Assembly (NCBI RefSeq): GCF_002770595.1 | Contig: NZ_CP022986.1 | Location: 1,240,001 to 1,304,000 of the forward strand | Source: Chryseobacterium camelliae | Lineage (GTDB): Bacteria > Bacteroidota > Bacteroidia > Flavobacteriales > Weeksellaceae | Reading direction: 5' to 3' | DNA length: 64,000 nt | Part shown: one piece after another, positions 1 through 9,510 of the stretch | How the letters are laid out: each line of letters begins with the position of its first letter | How positions within the stretch are numbered: the first letter of the stretch is position 1 | Notes under the pieces: generated by a model | Databases searched by the model: none | Seen by the model: only the letters and a program-made list of their open reading frames with translations | Told to the model about the DNA's origin: nothing | Position numbers and translations under genes: made by a program

Positions 1-80
1 TTATGTGTTCTGACTGTTTTCAAAGCAGGATTCTTAAGATTCTCATGTGTCAAAAAATTATTGTGGCTTTTGCGGCTTGA
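1..80 (+). repeat. SR repeat, partial copy at window edge
   Basis: Partial copy of the roughly 100-base SR unit described around 41-47 kb. It begins in the middle of the unit, so its hairpin lies outside the window. The shared words are ATGTGTTCT, GTTTTCAAAGC, TTCTTAAGATTCT, ATGTGTCAAAAA and TTGTGG, in the same order and spacing as in the complete copies. Confidence 0.8.
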
Positions 81-84
81 AATC

Positions 85-170
85 TCACTCAAACCCTCCC
101 ACCCTCTCAATCTATAACTACAAAATCATCCCACTCTGTTAATCTACCATCCCAAACCCTGCAATTCTCA
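85..170. repeat. CT-rich low-complexity tract
   Basis: Pyrimidine-rich stretch built from words such as ACCCTCCCACCCTCTCA and CCCAAACCCTGCAATTCTCA. Similar tracts lie at 27.25, 47.34 and 58.80 kb, always between genes. No open frame or hairpin of note was seen. Confidence 0.6.
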
Positions 171-172
171 AA

Positions 173-201
173 CAAAAAAATCCCGCTTTTCAGCAGGATT
201 T
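173..201 (-). terminator. Intrinsic terminator of the DUF4142 gene
   Basis: Read on the minus strand, a stem AAATCCTGCT / AGCGGGATTT (one wobble) with a GAAA loop is followed by a run of eight T. It begins about 20 bases after the stop codon of the DUF4142 gene. Confidence 0.85.
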
Positions 202-221
202 CAAACATTATTAGGTTGCAA

Positions 222-845
222 TTATTTTACAGCTTTTTGTGCTTTCTCAGATTCCATAAGGTGATGTTCCAGTGTCGGAAGTGTTTTGCTTGCGAAAGAT
301 TTCAGCGATGCATCAGAACCGTCGGAAGCTTCTTTCTTGAAGTTCGCGATGGTTGTCTGGTGATCAGTAACCATCATATCTGCATACATACGGTCGAATT
401 CCGCACCTTTCTTCATTTTCAATGCATCGTATTTTTTCTGCATATCGGCATCTAAAGCTGTTGGAAGAGAATATCCAGCTTTGGAGGCCCATGCTTTCAG
501 CTCATCGTTAGCTTTGGTATGATCTGTTACCATCATTTGCCCCAGTGATTTTACGGTAGCATTGGTCGCATTGGTCGATGCCAATTGTCCTGCCATCACT
601 TCCATCATTCCGCCCATGGCTGCAGCATCAGCGAATTTCTTATCCTGGTCGTTCAGGTTGCTCTTAGCATTGGCATCCATATTGCCGGACATGGCGGTTG
701 AATCTGTACCTGTATTCATCATTCCTGAATCAGCAGGTGTGGACATTGCCGTACTGTCTGCGGACGTATCCGTTGCTGTGGTTTCATTTTTCTTACACGC
801 TACCATAGCTGCAACAGCTAAAATAGCTAAAATTGAGTTTTTCAT
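222..845 (-). CDS. DUF4142 domain lipoprotein
   Basis: A secreted or surface lipoprotein of the DUF4142 family, a ferritin-like four-helix bundle of unknown activity common in Bacteroidota and proteobacteria. The N-terminus MKNSILAILAVAAMVACKK is a lipoprotein signal with Cys at the AMVAC lipobox. A low-complexity Ser/Thr/Asp/Met linker (about residues 20-65) leads to the helical domain, which contains the repeated MMVTDHTK / MMVTDHQT motif typical of the family. I start at this internal Met rather than four codons upstream because it gives a standard signal peptide. The gene stands alone with its own terminator. Family assignment is strong; the function is not known. Confidence 0.88.
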   Translation of the reverse strand: MKNSILAILAVAAMVACKKNETTATDTSADSTAMSTPADSGMMNTGTDSTAMSGNMDANAKSNLNDQDKKFADAAAMGGMMEVMAGQLASTNATNATVKSLGQMMVTDHTKANDELKAWASKAGYSLPTALDADMQKKYDALKMKKGAEFDRMYADMMVTDHQTTIANFKKEASDGSDASLKSFASKTLPTLEHHLMESEKAQKAVK

Positions 846-1102
846 ATTGTATATCATTTAAGAGGTTGTAAAATGGTCGGCAATACGCGATTGCTTCATC
901 TATGGTAACAATTTATTTGCCAAAGTGTTAATAATTCACCGTTATAGATTTAATTCTTTACATTTTACAATATTGACCAGATTCTGATAAGATATTTTTT
1001 TTAAAACATACACTCATTAAGAATACAATTTACTTATGGCCGGCATCGCAGTAAAACAATTGAAATTAAAGGCACATGAGCAACAGGCTTATGATTTTAG
1101 TA

Positions 1103-2155
1103 TTACTTCTCTTTAACGATAATTTTCCTGATCAGGGCATTTCCTGTACCTGTGGTGAGTGCCTGCGGTTTCCCGTTAGCCCAATACAGGGCTGCAGATC
1201 CTCCGCCCGGGTTTTCCTGATATCCTGCGGCATATACATCGGTACCTAAAACGTCAATAGTCAATGCATAAGAAACACCTGAACCCACCACTACCGGCGA
1301 ACCGTTCTTCCAGTATTTGGCAACATTTGAATTCCCGTTGGACGACAGTCCGGATCCTGAAATATAAACATCATTATTTCTCACTGATATCGCATTTCCA
1401 CTGACACTTGAAGCCCCATCCTGAATCAGCGTGGGAGCAGACAGGTTTTTAGAATACCGCGTCTGCGACTGCCCCGAATTATTGTAAATCACAGACCACA
1501 TCATATAGACATCATTCCCCGAAACGGCAATATCCTGATGGTCTGCCGTAGTACTCTGGTCTGAAATATCGGTTCGCTGGCCGTTTTTCCAGTAACAGGT
1601 AACCGGCGTAAGCCAGCTGGTCATCCTTCGTTCTCCGATCACATATACATCGTTACCAACAACAGCGATTCCCTCAGCTACGGCACTCTGGCTATTATCT
1701 GTCAGCACAACCGGGATACCATTTTTCCAGTATTTGGCGATATAGGTGGTACCGCCCGCAATCATTTCCTGCCCTGAAACATAGACATCATTTCCAATGA
1801 CCGCAATATCAGTGGCGAATGCATCCTGAGAACCGTCCGTTAAATCTGTAGCCACTCCGTTTTTCCAGAATTTTGCCACATACTTTCCATTGGCCTTCAC
1901 TTCATAACCGGCGACATAAACGTCGTCACCTATCACTTCCATCCCCGTAGCAAGAGAAGAGCCCGACCCGGTCCCCAGGACGACTGCGGTTCCGTTTTTC
2001 CAGTATTTGGCTTTATAATCTTCACGGCCGGCAGCGTATACAGTCGGTCCGTTCTGGGTCTGATCCGGCTGATCGTCGTCGTTGCTGCAACTGAGGGCAG
2101 AAATGCCCGTTAAAAATGCCATAGGCAAAAGGCAGAAAAGAGATTTTATATTCAT
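1103..2155 (-). CDS. Seven-repeat beta-propeller lipoprotein, function unknown
   Basis: Predicted exported lipoprotein (signal ending in SALSC, then an Asp/Gln-rich linker) followed by seven repeats of about 40-45 residues. Each repeat contains a K(Y/F)WKNG-like turn and an 'A(I/V)xGNDVYVxG' strand pair. The seven copies read KYWKNG, KFWKNG, KYWKNG, CYWKNG, RYSKNL, KYWKNG and LYWANG. That number and the strand-rich pattern suggest a seven-bladed propeller filling the whole mature protein. No catalytic motif is visible. It is monocistronic. A binding or surface role is an inference. Confidence 0.75.
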   Translation of the reverse strand: MNIKSLFCLLPMAFLTGISALSCSNDDDQPDQTQNGPTVYAAGREDYKAKYWKNGTAVVLGTGSGSSLATGMEVIGDDVYVAGYEVKANGKYVAKFWKNGVATDLTDGSQDAFATDIAVIGNDVYVSGQEMIAGGTTYIAKYWKNGIPVVLTDNSQSAVAEGIAVVGNDVYVIGERRMTSWLTPVTCYWKNGQRTDISDQSTTADHQDIAVSGNDVYMMWSVIYNNSGQSQTRYSKNLSAPTLIQDGASSVSGNAISVRNNDVYISGSGLSSNGNSNVAKYWKNGSPVVVGSGVSYALTIDVLGTDVYAAGYQENPGGGSAALYWANGKPQALTTGTGNALIRKIIVKEK

Positions 2156-2327
2156 CGTTGATTATTTATGGTCTCTTACTCAAAAACTGAGCCGAATATC
2201 AGCAGGACAGGATGAATAATTGTTAAGATGAAAAATGTATTATTGATATCACCTGGTCCGTAATTCGGTCTTTATTTTACGATATGAAAAACATTTCGCT
2301 TCTTTATTTCCCATAACCTCTCAGTGC

Positions 2328-3758
2328 TCAGAATATTTTTGCCAGCACGAAACCCATAATCAACGCAATCACCGCTGCAATAAGCAGTTTGATATAATCG
2401 GTTTTCGGTTCCTCCAACTGCTTTTGCATGCGTTCGTTGTCCTGTTTCAACACGTCCAGCCCAGCCTGTAGTGATGCCGTTTTCTCGCTGATGGCAGACT
2501 GCATGTTTTTCTCATACAGGGCTGCAATTTCTTTCCGGCCGGCTTCCATCTCTTCCTGACGCTGTTTCTGCTGTGCCGTAAAATGTGCATTCAGCTCCTG
2601 GATCTGTTTAGCCGAATTTTCCTGCAGTTTCTGGACGTCTTCATTCCTCTTGGCCAGCTGCTCCGTTAACGTCTGCACCTGCTTTCCATACGTTTCTGAA
2701 ATTTCTTTTTTAAGCTTTTCAACCTCCTCATTCCTTACTTTCAGCTGTTCATTGAAGGTTTTGCTCTGATGCTCTACCTGCTCCTTAAAGGTTTTCTGGG
2801 CTTCCAGGAATTCCTCGTTTTTCTTTTTGAGCTGTTCGGAAAGCGTAGTTACCTGTTCCACGAATTGTTTGGAAACATCTTTCCTCACTTCCTCAATCAG
2901 CAACGCCCTGGAGTTTGATTTTTCCTCTGTGAGCTTGTTCAGGATCGCATGAAGGCCAGAGCCGTAATCATGAGGGAGATGGTACCTTTTATCAGCGAGC
3001 TTATCCAACAGGGTTTCATCTGCGGTATGGCCCAGTGCCGTAATGGTAATTGATGGGAGCGCGATAAACTGTTCTGCCAGGCTGAGGTTATTGAATACCT
3101 CAAAGCTCTGTTTGTCCCCGCCGCCGCGTACCAGGGCAATCACATCATATCCGCCGGCTGAAATTTTATTCAGGACATCTGAAACGGAAGTCGCTGAGGT
3201 AATATTGCAGGTATATTCGTCAATATCGAAATCTTTGGACGAAACATCGAGTCCCTCATAAAAATCTTTCTGCACAATGGCATTATGCCCGTAGATATTG
3301 GCGATCCTGACTTTCTCAGACTGAAGCACTTTATTTCTGATGAAGGTTTCCAGGTCCTGTGAACCCTGCTCCAGCTTCCTCTGGATGAGATCGTACCGCT
3401 TCAGGTCCTCTTCGGAAACGGTTTTTTCTTCCTGGGAAATGATTTCATCAACCACAAAAACCAATTCGATGCTGGAATTCTTGACTCTCTTCTCTATGAA
3501 TCCGCGAAGGGTGTAGAGTTCATTGTTCATGATTTTGCTCCTGAGCAGCCCGGGCATTTTAACCCCGATCGAGGTACTGTCGCTTTCGGAGTATAAAAAG
3601 TCATAGTAATAATTGACATAGGCTTTACCGCCTCCGTAGGAATACCGGCCTTTCAGGTAGATCAGGTTAACGGTTGCATTGAGCTTCAGGGCATTGTTGA
3701 ACAGGCCGATAACGGCTGCCGGGGAATAGATCTGGTAAGTAGGTTCGCTGCCCTGCAT
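2328..3758 (-). CDS. Exonuclease VII large-subunit-like protein with coiled coil and C-terminal membrane anchor
   Basis: The N-terminal two thirds resemble XseA, the large subunit of exodeoxyribonuclease VII, which degrades single-stranded DNA. Residues about 1-110 could be the OB-fold part. About residues 150-275 hold the catalytic signature, including the VRGGG loop and the ALGHTADETLLD segment equivalent to the GHxxD motif of XseA. A long coiled coil follows (about 290-440, rich in Glu, Lys and Gln). Unlike normal XseA the protein ends in a hydrophobic segment (LLIAAVIALIMGFVLAKIF), which should anchor it in a membrane. No xseB-like gene is adjacent. A TATCTTTG promoter box lies 31 bases upstream of the start. 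It is probably a specialised paralogue rather than the housekeeping enzyme. Confidence 0.72.
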   Translation of the reverse strand: MQGSEPTYQIYSPAAVIGLFNNALKLNATVNLIYLKGRYSYGGGKAYVNYYYDFLYSESDSTSIGVKMPGLLRSKIMNNELYTLRGFIEKRVKNSSIELVFVVDEIISQEEKTVSEEDLKRYDLIQRKLEQGSQDLETFIRNKVLQSEKVRIANIYGHNAIVQKDFYEGLDVSSKDFDIDEYTCNITSATSVSDVLNKISAGGYDVIALVRGGGDKQSFEVFNNLSLAEQFIALPSITITALGHTADETLLDKLADKRYHLPHDYGSGLHAILNKLTEEKSNSRALLIEEVRKDVSKQFVEQVTTLSEQLKKKNEEFLEAQKTFKEQVEHQSKTFNEQLKVRNEEVEKLKKEISETYGKQVQTLTEQLAKRNEDVQKLQENSAKQIQELNAHFTAQQKQRQEEMEAGRKEIAALYEKNMQSAISEKTASLQAGLDVLKQDNERMQKQLEEPKTDYIKLLIAAVIALIMGFVLAKIF

Positions 3759-3789
3759 AGGATGATGGTGTAATAATAGGAAACTGGTG

Positions 3790-3797
3790 CAAAGATA
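3790..3797 (-). promoter_or_regulatory. Bacteroidota -7 box (TATCTTTG)
   Basis: Exact TAnnTTTG match on the minus strand, 31 bases upstream of the XseA-like gene start. I did not find a clear TTTG at the -33 position, so only the proximal element is supported. Confidence 0.5.
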
Positions 3798-3989
3798 AGA
3801 CTGTCTGCCGGATATTCCTGCTCATCCGGCTCTTAAATTATTCCTGAACATCTCACAGGTACAGCATCCTAAAGAATTCCCATTCATGTGGTATCAGATT
3901 TGTACCTCTCTGGCAAAGGCGGAGTACCGCTTACCTTGTCTTACCATCTTTTTCAACACCTTTTTACAATTTATTAACCACAATACTCT

Positions 3990-5420
3990 ATGAAAATATT
4001 TCTTACCGGCGCAACGGGATATATCGGTAAAAGACTTCTGATTCAGCTTCTGAGTGCCGGCCACGAGGTCATCTGCTCTGTACGGGACAAAAAACGTTTC
4101 GATGTATCTCCGTATAAAAATTACGATCATCAGCTGAGCGTGGTCGAACATGACTACAATGATCCGGCTACCTTATCCGATATAGATCAGGATATTGATA
4201 TTGCCTATTATCTCATCCATTCCATGTCTGCCAATGCGGATTTCAGTAAAGCCGAAAAAATATCCGCTAAAAATTTCGCGCAGACTATTGAAAAGACGAA
4301 TTGTAAACAGGTGATTTACCTGACCGGTATCGTGAATGAAAAAGAACTTTCGAAGCACCTTCAATCCAGAAAAGATGTTGAGGAAGAACTCAAGTCCGAT
4401 TCTTATGCCTTAACCGTGCTGCGTGCAGGGATCATCATCGGTTCGGGATCTGCCTCCTTTGAAATTATCCGCGACCTGGTGGAAAAACTTCCTGTGATGG
4501 TAGCCCCGAAATGGTTGAAAACACTGTGCCAGCCTATTGCAATCAGGAACGTCATCGAATTCCTGATAGGGGTCATTGGAAAAGCCTTTACGTATAATAA
4601 GCATTTCGATATTGCCGGCCCGGATGTGCTTTCCTACAAAGAAATGCTGCTTATCTTTGCGGAAGAACGGAAACTGAAGCGGACGATTATCTCCGTACCG
4701 GTCCTCAGCCCTAAATTATCGTCTTACTGGCTGTATTTCATCACCTCAACATCATATGTACTGGCCAAAAACCTGGTTGAGAGCATGAAGATCAATGTTG
4801 TGGCAGAAAAAAATGACCTTGCCGAACAGCTGGGCATTCATCTACTCACCTACCGTGAAAGCCTGAGGCTGAGTTTTGACAAAATCGAACAGAATGATGT
4901 GCTTTCTACCTGGTACGACTCGTTCGGGAATTACCGGTACTCCAAAAATATGTGGGATTTCCTGGAAGTTCCTACCATGGGGGTTTTTAAAGATAAAAAG
5001 ACAAGAAAGATCAAAGATGAGCAGAAAACCCTGGACAAGATCTTCGGTATCGGAGGAAAAAACGGATGGTACCATGCCAATTACCTGTGGAACCTCAGGG
5101 GAAGCATCGATAAGCTTTTCGGAGGGGTCGGGCTGAGAAGGGGCCGTAAAAATTCCAAACTGATCAGTGCAGGGGACAGTGTGGATTTCTGGCGCGTGCT
5201 GTATGCCAGCAGGACAGAGAAAAGGCTGCTGCTGTTTGCAGAAATGAAAGTGCCGGGTGAAGCATGGCTGGAATTCAGGATTAAAGACGGATGTCTGATC
5301 CAGGAAGCTACTTTCCGGCCGGTAGGACTCTGGGGAAGATTATACTGGTATGCAGTACTCCCCTTCCACGGCTATATATTCAACGGAATGATCACAAAAC
5401 TCACGGATGATAAGGATTAA
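3990..5420 (+). CDS. SDR-type NAD(P)-binding protein with C-terminal DUF2867
   Basis: N-terminal Rossmann domain of the NmrA/extended-SDR type begins with the nucleotide-binding motif TGATGYIG (residues 6-13). It continues to about residue 290 with YLTG and LRAGIIIGSGS motifs. The C-terminal part from about residue 310 matches the DUF2867 domain, ending in the aromatic-rich LWGRLYWYAVLPFHGYIF segment. Proteins with this two-domain layout are annotated as SDR-family oxidoreductases; the substrate is unknown. It is transcribed alone, followed about 100 bases later by the receiver gene on the same strand. Confidence 0.85.
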   Translation: MKIFLTGATGYIGKRLLIQLLSAGHEVICSVRDKKRFDVSPYKNYDHQLSVVEHDYNDPATLSDIDQDIDIAYYLIHSMSANADFSKAEKISAKNFAQTIEKTNCKQVIYLTGIVNEKELSKHLQSRKDVEEELKSDSYALTVLRAGIIIGSGSASFEIIRDLVEKLPVMVAPKWLKTLCQPIAIRNVIEFLIGVIGKAFTYNKHFDIAGPDVLSYKEMLLIFAEERKLKRTIISVPVLSPKLSSYWLYFITSTSYVLAKNLVESMKINVVAEKNDLAEQLGIHLLTYRESLRLSFDKIEQNDVLSTWYDSFGNYRYSKNMWDFLEVPTMGVFKDKKTRKIKDEQKTLDKIFGIGGKNGWYHANYLWNLRGSIDKLFGGVGLRRGRKNSKLISAGDSVDFWRVLYASRTEKRLLLFAEMKVPGEAWLEFRIKDGCLIQEATFRPVGLWGRLYWYAVLPFHGYIFNGMITKLTDDKD

Positions 5421-5518
5421 TATTCTCTGCATCAATGCATGCGGACAGCATTTGAAGAAAATTTAAAATATTTCCGACATCTTTTTAAAATTGGCTCCGT
5501 TTTTGCCAAGCCAACACT

Positions 5519-5890
5519 ATGAAGACTATTTATATCCTGGAAGATGAGACAGGCATCAGAGATGCACTCCAATTACTCCTGTCATTTGAAGATTACGATG
5601 TGCGTTCTTTTTCTACCGTAGAAGCATTCAACAACAGAGATACTTCAGCTGTGCCTGACCTGTTTATCCTGGATGTAATGATGCCCGACGGATCCGGAAC
5701 CGAAGTATGCAACCAGCTAAAGAACGAACCGGCAACTTCCGGTATCCCTGTAATGATCATCAGTGCTCACGCCAAAGCGGAACAGGTAACCAAAGCCTGC
5801 AATGCGGACATGTTCGTCAGCAAACCTTTTGATATTGATGATGTTCTGGTTAAAATAGAAAACCTGACCAGTTCTGAAGCAGGGGTTTAA
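5519..5890 (+). CDS. Stand-alone CheY-like response regulator receiver
   Basis: A single receiver domain of 123 residues with no output domain. The expected residues are in place: acidic pair E8/D9/E10, phosphoacceptor D52 in FILDVMMPDG, S82 in the MIISAH strand, and K102 in VSKPFD. Such proteins act as phosphotransfer intermediates or bind a partner protein. No histidine kinase gene is nearby in the window, so its partner is not evident. Confidence 0.9.
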   Translation: MKTIYILEDETGIRDALQLLLSFEDYDVRSFSTVEAFNNRDTSAVPDLFILDVMMPDGSGTEVCNQLKNEPATSGIPVMIISAHAKAEQVTKACNADMFVSKPFDIDDVLVKIENLTSSEAGV

Positions 5891-5921
5891 GGTCTCAACC
5901 TCAGATATTGATTATTCCACA

Positions 5922-5952
5922 TAAAAACTCCGGAGCTTTTGGTTCCGGAGTT
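5922..5952 (-). terminator. Terminator after the GT32 gene
   Basis: Perfect nine-base stem AACTCCGGA / TCCGGAGTT with a nine-base loop. On the minus strand it is followed by TTTTT, so it mainly terminates the glycosyltransferase gene, which ends 24 bases earlier; it may also help stop the receiver transcript. Confidence 0.8.
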
Positions 5953-5975
5953 CATGTATATGAGTTTGATATCTT

Positions 5976-6779
5976 TTACGCTGATTTTTCCCCTGTACTT
6001 TCAGGCGCACTTTTTTCAAGGTATTTCCTGATGCTTTCTTTTGGAAAAAGATCAAGGACCTGATCCACATCAATGATTTTATGTTCATTAATGATGCTGT
6101 CTACCGCTTTTGCAGCACCGGGCTGATTAACCAGCCGCTCCAGGAGCCCATAGGTATTCACCATCTTCTTATGGGTATTCTCCTCATCGCCTCCAAACCA
6201 GGAACCGTTAAAATGATGGCTCACATAATTGCTCGGGAGATCCTGTGAGAAATACACGGACGGATACAGCGTTACGTCATGCTTAAGCTTTTGTATGGTA
6301 TCGCTGTAACGGTCGGCACCGTATTCTTTTTCCAGCATTTCAGAGAAAATGTCGGTATTGATGCGTTCTACAAAGCCTTCCTGCCGGTCATAATAGGCCA
6401 CAAAGTCTTCTGCCAGCTTGTGTTTAGGTTCGGCCATCCAGAATGCGGAATACGGTACGCCTTTTACCTCAAACCCGCAGACCGCTTTCTCATCCAGGAA
6501 TTCATCCAGAGGGAGTTTGAGCTCCATATCGGTATCCATGTAGATACCACCGTGTTCGTACATTACTTTGGAACGCACATAATCAGACACGAATGCCCAT
6601 TTTTTCTGTTCAAAAGCTTCTTTTACATAGTTGTTGTCCTCCAGCGGGGCATTGCTCTCGTTCCATTCTACCAGTTCGTAATCCGGATGGATTTTCTTCC
6701 AGGAAGCGATGCAGTGTTCAGCCAGTTCATGTTTCGGGTGACCGCCAAACCAGCAGTAGTGTATTTTCTTCGGAATCAT
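5976..6779 (-). CDS. GT32-like sugar glycosyltransferase (DXD type)
   Basis: Resembles the Gly_transf_sug/GT32 family (capsular polysaccharide and Och1-like enzymes), which transfer sugars from nucleotide donors. The N-terminus MIPKKIHYCWFGG is the classic family start. The YEHGGIYMDTDME segment (about residues 75-87) carries the DXD motif that binds the metal and donor. No membrane segment is visible, so it probably acts in the cytoplasm on polysaccharide or lipid-linked sugars. It is monocistronic, with a good terminator. Confidence 0.88.
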   Translation of the reverse strand: MIPKKIHYCWFGGHPKHELAEHCIASWKKIHPDYELVEWNESNAPLEDNNYVKEAFEQKKWAFVSDYVRSKVMYEHGGIYMDTDMELKLPLDEFLDEKAVCGFEVKGVPYSAFWMAEPKHKLAEDFVAYYDRQEGFVERINTDIFSEMLEKEYGADRYSDTIQKLKHDVTLYPSVYFSQDLPSNYVSHHFNGSWFGGDEENTHKKMVNTYGLLERLVNQPGAAKAVDSIINEHKIIDVDQVLDLFPKESIRKYLEKSAPESTGEKSA

Positions 6780-7076
6780 ATTATTTATTTTTTTTGGTGT
6801 CGAATTCAGGCGGGCATCTGCCGCCTCGGTATTGTTTGCAAAAATTAAACCTTAATGGGTTGTTTCAGAAATATTTTTCCTGCCGGACACCCTTTTCTGC
6901 ATGATTAAAATTAAAGGTGAGATCCATAAAGAATGCATTTCTCTTAAAAACAATATCCGGCACTTAAGATCCTATGGCAAAAAATCACAGTTATGATTGA
7001 TCAGTCGGTTGAAAATGGTACATTTATTTCTTACTGAATAAGGAATGATAATCGATTATTTTACCTGTATATACTT

Positions 7077-8408
7077 ATGGAGCAACCTTATCACCCCCGT
7101 TACCTGCCTAAAAAATATGTAGAGATCACCCCCCCGGACTGGATCAAGAACGCTACGGTCTATGAGCTTAATATCCGTCAGTTTTCAGAGGAAGGCACTT
7201 TTAAAGCCATAGAAAAGCAGCTTCCCAGACTCAGGCAAATGGGTATTGACATCATCTGGCTGATGCCGGTACAGCCTATCGGAAAACTGAACCGCAAAGG
7301 AAGCCTTGGAAGTTACTATTCGGTAAAGGATTACCTTGAGGTCAATCCGGAATTCGGCTCAGAGGAAGATTTCCGGCACCTGGTGCAGGCCATCCATCAG
7401 GAAGGCATGTATGTGATCCTGGACTGGGTAGCCAATCATACCAGCTGGGATAATGAAATGGTGACAAAACATCCGGAGTGGTACCGGAAATCCAGGAAAG
7501 ACACTTTTCAGTCTACCCGCTGGAGGGACTATGATGACATCATCGAGCTGGATTACCGGTATCCGGAACTGCGTGAATACATGACCGAAGCCCTGAAATT
7601 CTGGATTAAAGAATATGACATCGATGGGTACCGTTGTGATATTGCCAGCTTTATCCCGATTGATTTCTGGGAAAATGTCCGCATGGAACTCGATACTATC
7701 AAACCTGTGTTTATGCTGGCAGAAGCCGAAGACCGCGAACTCCACCGCAGGGCATTTGACGTGACCTACAACTGGACGCTCTGGAATATCCTGCATCAGC
7801 TTGCCCTCAATGAAAGAAGCGTGAAAATACTTACGGAAGCTTACCTCGCCGAGCACGTCTCTATTTTCCCGAAAGACGGGATCAGGCTGAATTTCATCGA
7901 CAATCACGATAAAAATTCATGGGAAGGCAATCAGTACAGCAATTTTGGTGATGCCCTGGAAGCCGCTACTGTCTTTACTGTGATGATGGACGGAATGCCG
8001 TTGGTCTACAGCGGCCAGGAAGCAGGGCTCGACCGGTCTCTTCAGTTTTTTGAAAAAGACCCTATTGAATGGAAAACCCATCAGAATGAAGCCCTCTATA
8101 CCACCCTTTTCAGGCTGAAGCATCAAAACCAGGCCCTGTGGAACGGAAGGTACGGCGGCGAAATGGTGAGGATTATGAATGACAGGATGGATCAGGTGAT
8201 TTCTTTTGTACGCGAAAAGAACGGTGATAAAGTCCTTACTTTCATGAACCTGAGTAAAGACTCGGTCATGGTGCAGTTTGATACATCCTTCGATATTGGC
8301 GATTATACCAGCCTTTTTACCGGGCAGCCGCATACCGTGCCGGAAACCATGGTCCTCAATATGGCTCCGTGGGAATACATCATCCTGCACTGTGAACATC
8401 ATGAATAA
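7077..8408 (+). CDS. GH13 alpha-amylase-family glycoside hydrolase
   Basis: Cytoplasmic (no signal peptide) alpha-amylase-family enzyme of 443 residues. The conserved GH13 regions are all visible: DWVANH (residues 116-121), GYRCDIA with the nucleophile D188, LAEAED with the acid/base E216, and IDNHD with the transition-state stabiliser D278. A short beta-rich C-terminal domain follows from about residue 360. The length and lack of a signal fit enzymes acting on imported or intracellular maltooligosaccharides. The exact specificity (hydrolase versus transferase) cannot be read. Confidence 0.92.
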   Translation: MEQPYHPRYLPKKYVEITPPDWIKNATVYELNIRQFSEEGTFKAIEKQLPRLRQMGIDIIWLMPVQPIGKLNRKGSLGSYYSVKDYLEVNPEFGSEEDFRHLVQAIHQEGMYVILDWVANHTSWDNEMVTKHPEWYRKSRKDTFQSTRWRDYDDIIELDYRYPELREYMTEALKFWIKEYDIDGYRCDIASFIPIDFWENVRMELDTIKPVFMLAEAEDRELHRRAFDVTYNWTLWNILHQLALNERSVKILTEAYLAEHVSIFPKDGIRLNFIDNHDKNSWEGNQYSNFGDALEAATVFTVMMDGMPLVYSGQEAGLDRSLQFFEKDPIEWKTHQNEALYTTLFRLKHQNQALWNGRYGGEMVRIMNDRMDQVISFVREKNGDKVLTFMNLSKDSVMVQFDTSFDIGDYTSLFTGQPHTVPETMVLNMAPWEYIILHCEHHE

Positions 8409-8436
8409 ATCTTTCATCAGGATACAATAAAATAAA

Positions 8437-8472
8437 TATAGCCGCTTCTTTCTTGTGTAGGAAGCGGCTATA
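8437..8472. terminator. Bidirectional terminator hairpin between GH13 gene and hchA
   Basis: Perfect 12-bp inverted repeat TATAGCCGCTTC / GAAGCGGCTATA with a 12-base loop, located between two convergent genes. T-runs are modest on either side (TTTATTTTATTG on the minus strand). Confidence 0.75.
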
Positions 8473-8509
8473 CTTTGGTTACCGGAATAAAAGGATCCTG
8501 TATCCTTAA

Positions 8510-9379
8510 CTATTTGGAATTTCCTGAAGCAGTTTCAGAAAGTACCCTGGCACACATTTCCCCGAATGCATTGGCTGCCAGCGGGCTGTCGCCAGTCACC
8601 AGCTTCCTGTCCGTATGGCAGGCTCCGGATATTCCTTCGTTTAAAAATTCAACACCCAGGTTTTTGAGCTTTTCGCCATAGAACCACGGCATTTTTCCGG
8701 GCTGGTATCCTATTTCAGGAAGTGTTTCATCGATACTGTCCGGGAATCCGTTGATAGCATATCCTTTGTAAGGGAAATTTTCAGGATCCTCCTGATCAGT
8801 AGCAGCCAGCAATGCAGCCGGGCCATGGCAGATCGCAAACATCAGTTTATCCTTTTCCACTACCCAACGGATCACTTTTTTCAGGTCCTCATTTTCAGGC
8901 AATCCCAACATAGCACCATGACCACCAGGAAGGAATACGGCCACATAATCGGTCTCAGACGTGAAATTTCCTTCCGTGAAATCCCTGAGGCTTTTAGGAT
9001 GTGCAAGCTGTTCCGAATATTTTTCGATGATATTGCCCACGGCAACGTCCTGTAACGGAAGTGCCCAAAGCTCCAGCTTTACGGAATCCCCTGTCGGCGT
9101 AAAGAAATCCACTTCATACCCGGCATCCTCAAAGTGAAGGATCGGCACAAAGGTTTCCACAGGATGGTTTCCGGTAGAAAATTTTTTCCCGTCTGCCATT
9201 ACCATATATTTCTCTTCCGTACAGACCACTAATATCTTCTTATTCTTATCCTTATTGCGGTTATGGTGCTCTACCGCTTTATAATCCGTTTTCGGAGCGA
9301 CAAACTGAGATCTTGAAAATAATGACGGCTCATATCCTGTTCCGTCAAAAACCGCTGCTTTGCTTAATTCATTTGACAT
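8510..9379 (-). CDS. hchA: Hsp31-type chaperone / glyoxalase III / protein deglycase
   Basis: DJ-1/PfpI superfamily protein of 289 residues, the length of HchA (Hsp31), a methylglyoxal-detoxifying glyoxalase III also described as a holding chaperone. The nucleophile elbow FAICHGPAALLAAT places the catalytic Cys at 184 beside His185. The VFLPGGHGAMLGL loop (about 148-160) and the N-terminal extension typical of Hsp31 rather than small DJ-1 proteins are present. It lies downstream of, and on the same strand as, a Crp/Fnr-family regulator, which could control it. Confidence 0.9.
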   Translation of the reverse strand: MSNELSKAAVFDGTGYEPSLFSRSQFVAPKTDYKAVEHHNRNKDKNKKILVVCTEEKYMVMADGKKFSTGNHPVETFVPILHFEDAGYEVDFFTPTGDSVKLELWALPLQDVAVGNIIEKYSEQLAHPKSLRDFTEGNFTSETDYVAVFLPGGHGAMLGLPENEDLKKVIRWVVEKDKLMFAICHGPAALLAATDQEDPENFPYKGYAINGFPDSIDETLPEIGYQPGKMPWFYGEKLKNLGVEFLNEGISGACHTDRKLVTGDSPLAANAFGEMCARVLSETASGNSK

Positions 9380-9510
9380 ATTATTTCTATTTTAGGTTAA
9401 TGTATACTGGTGAATCCTTACATTAACAGGCTATTGAGAAGCCTATTAACAATTATTATTCATACTGTAAAATTATACAGACCGGTTCGTTATCCCAAGG
9501 ACCTATGTCA

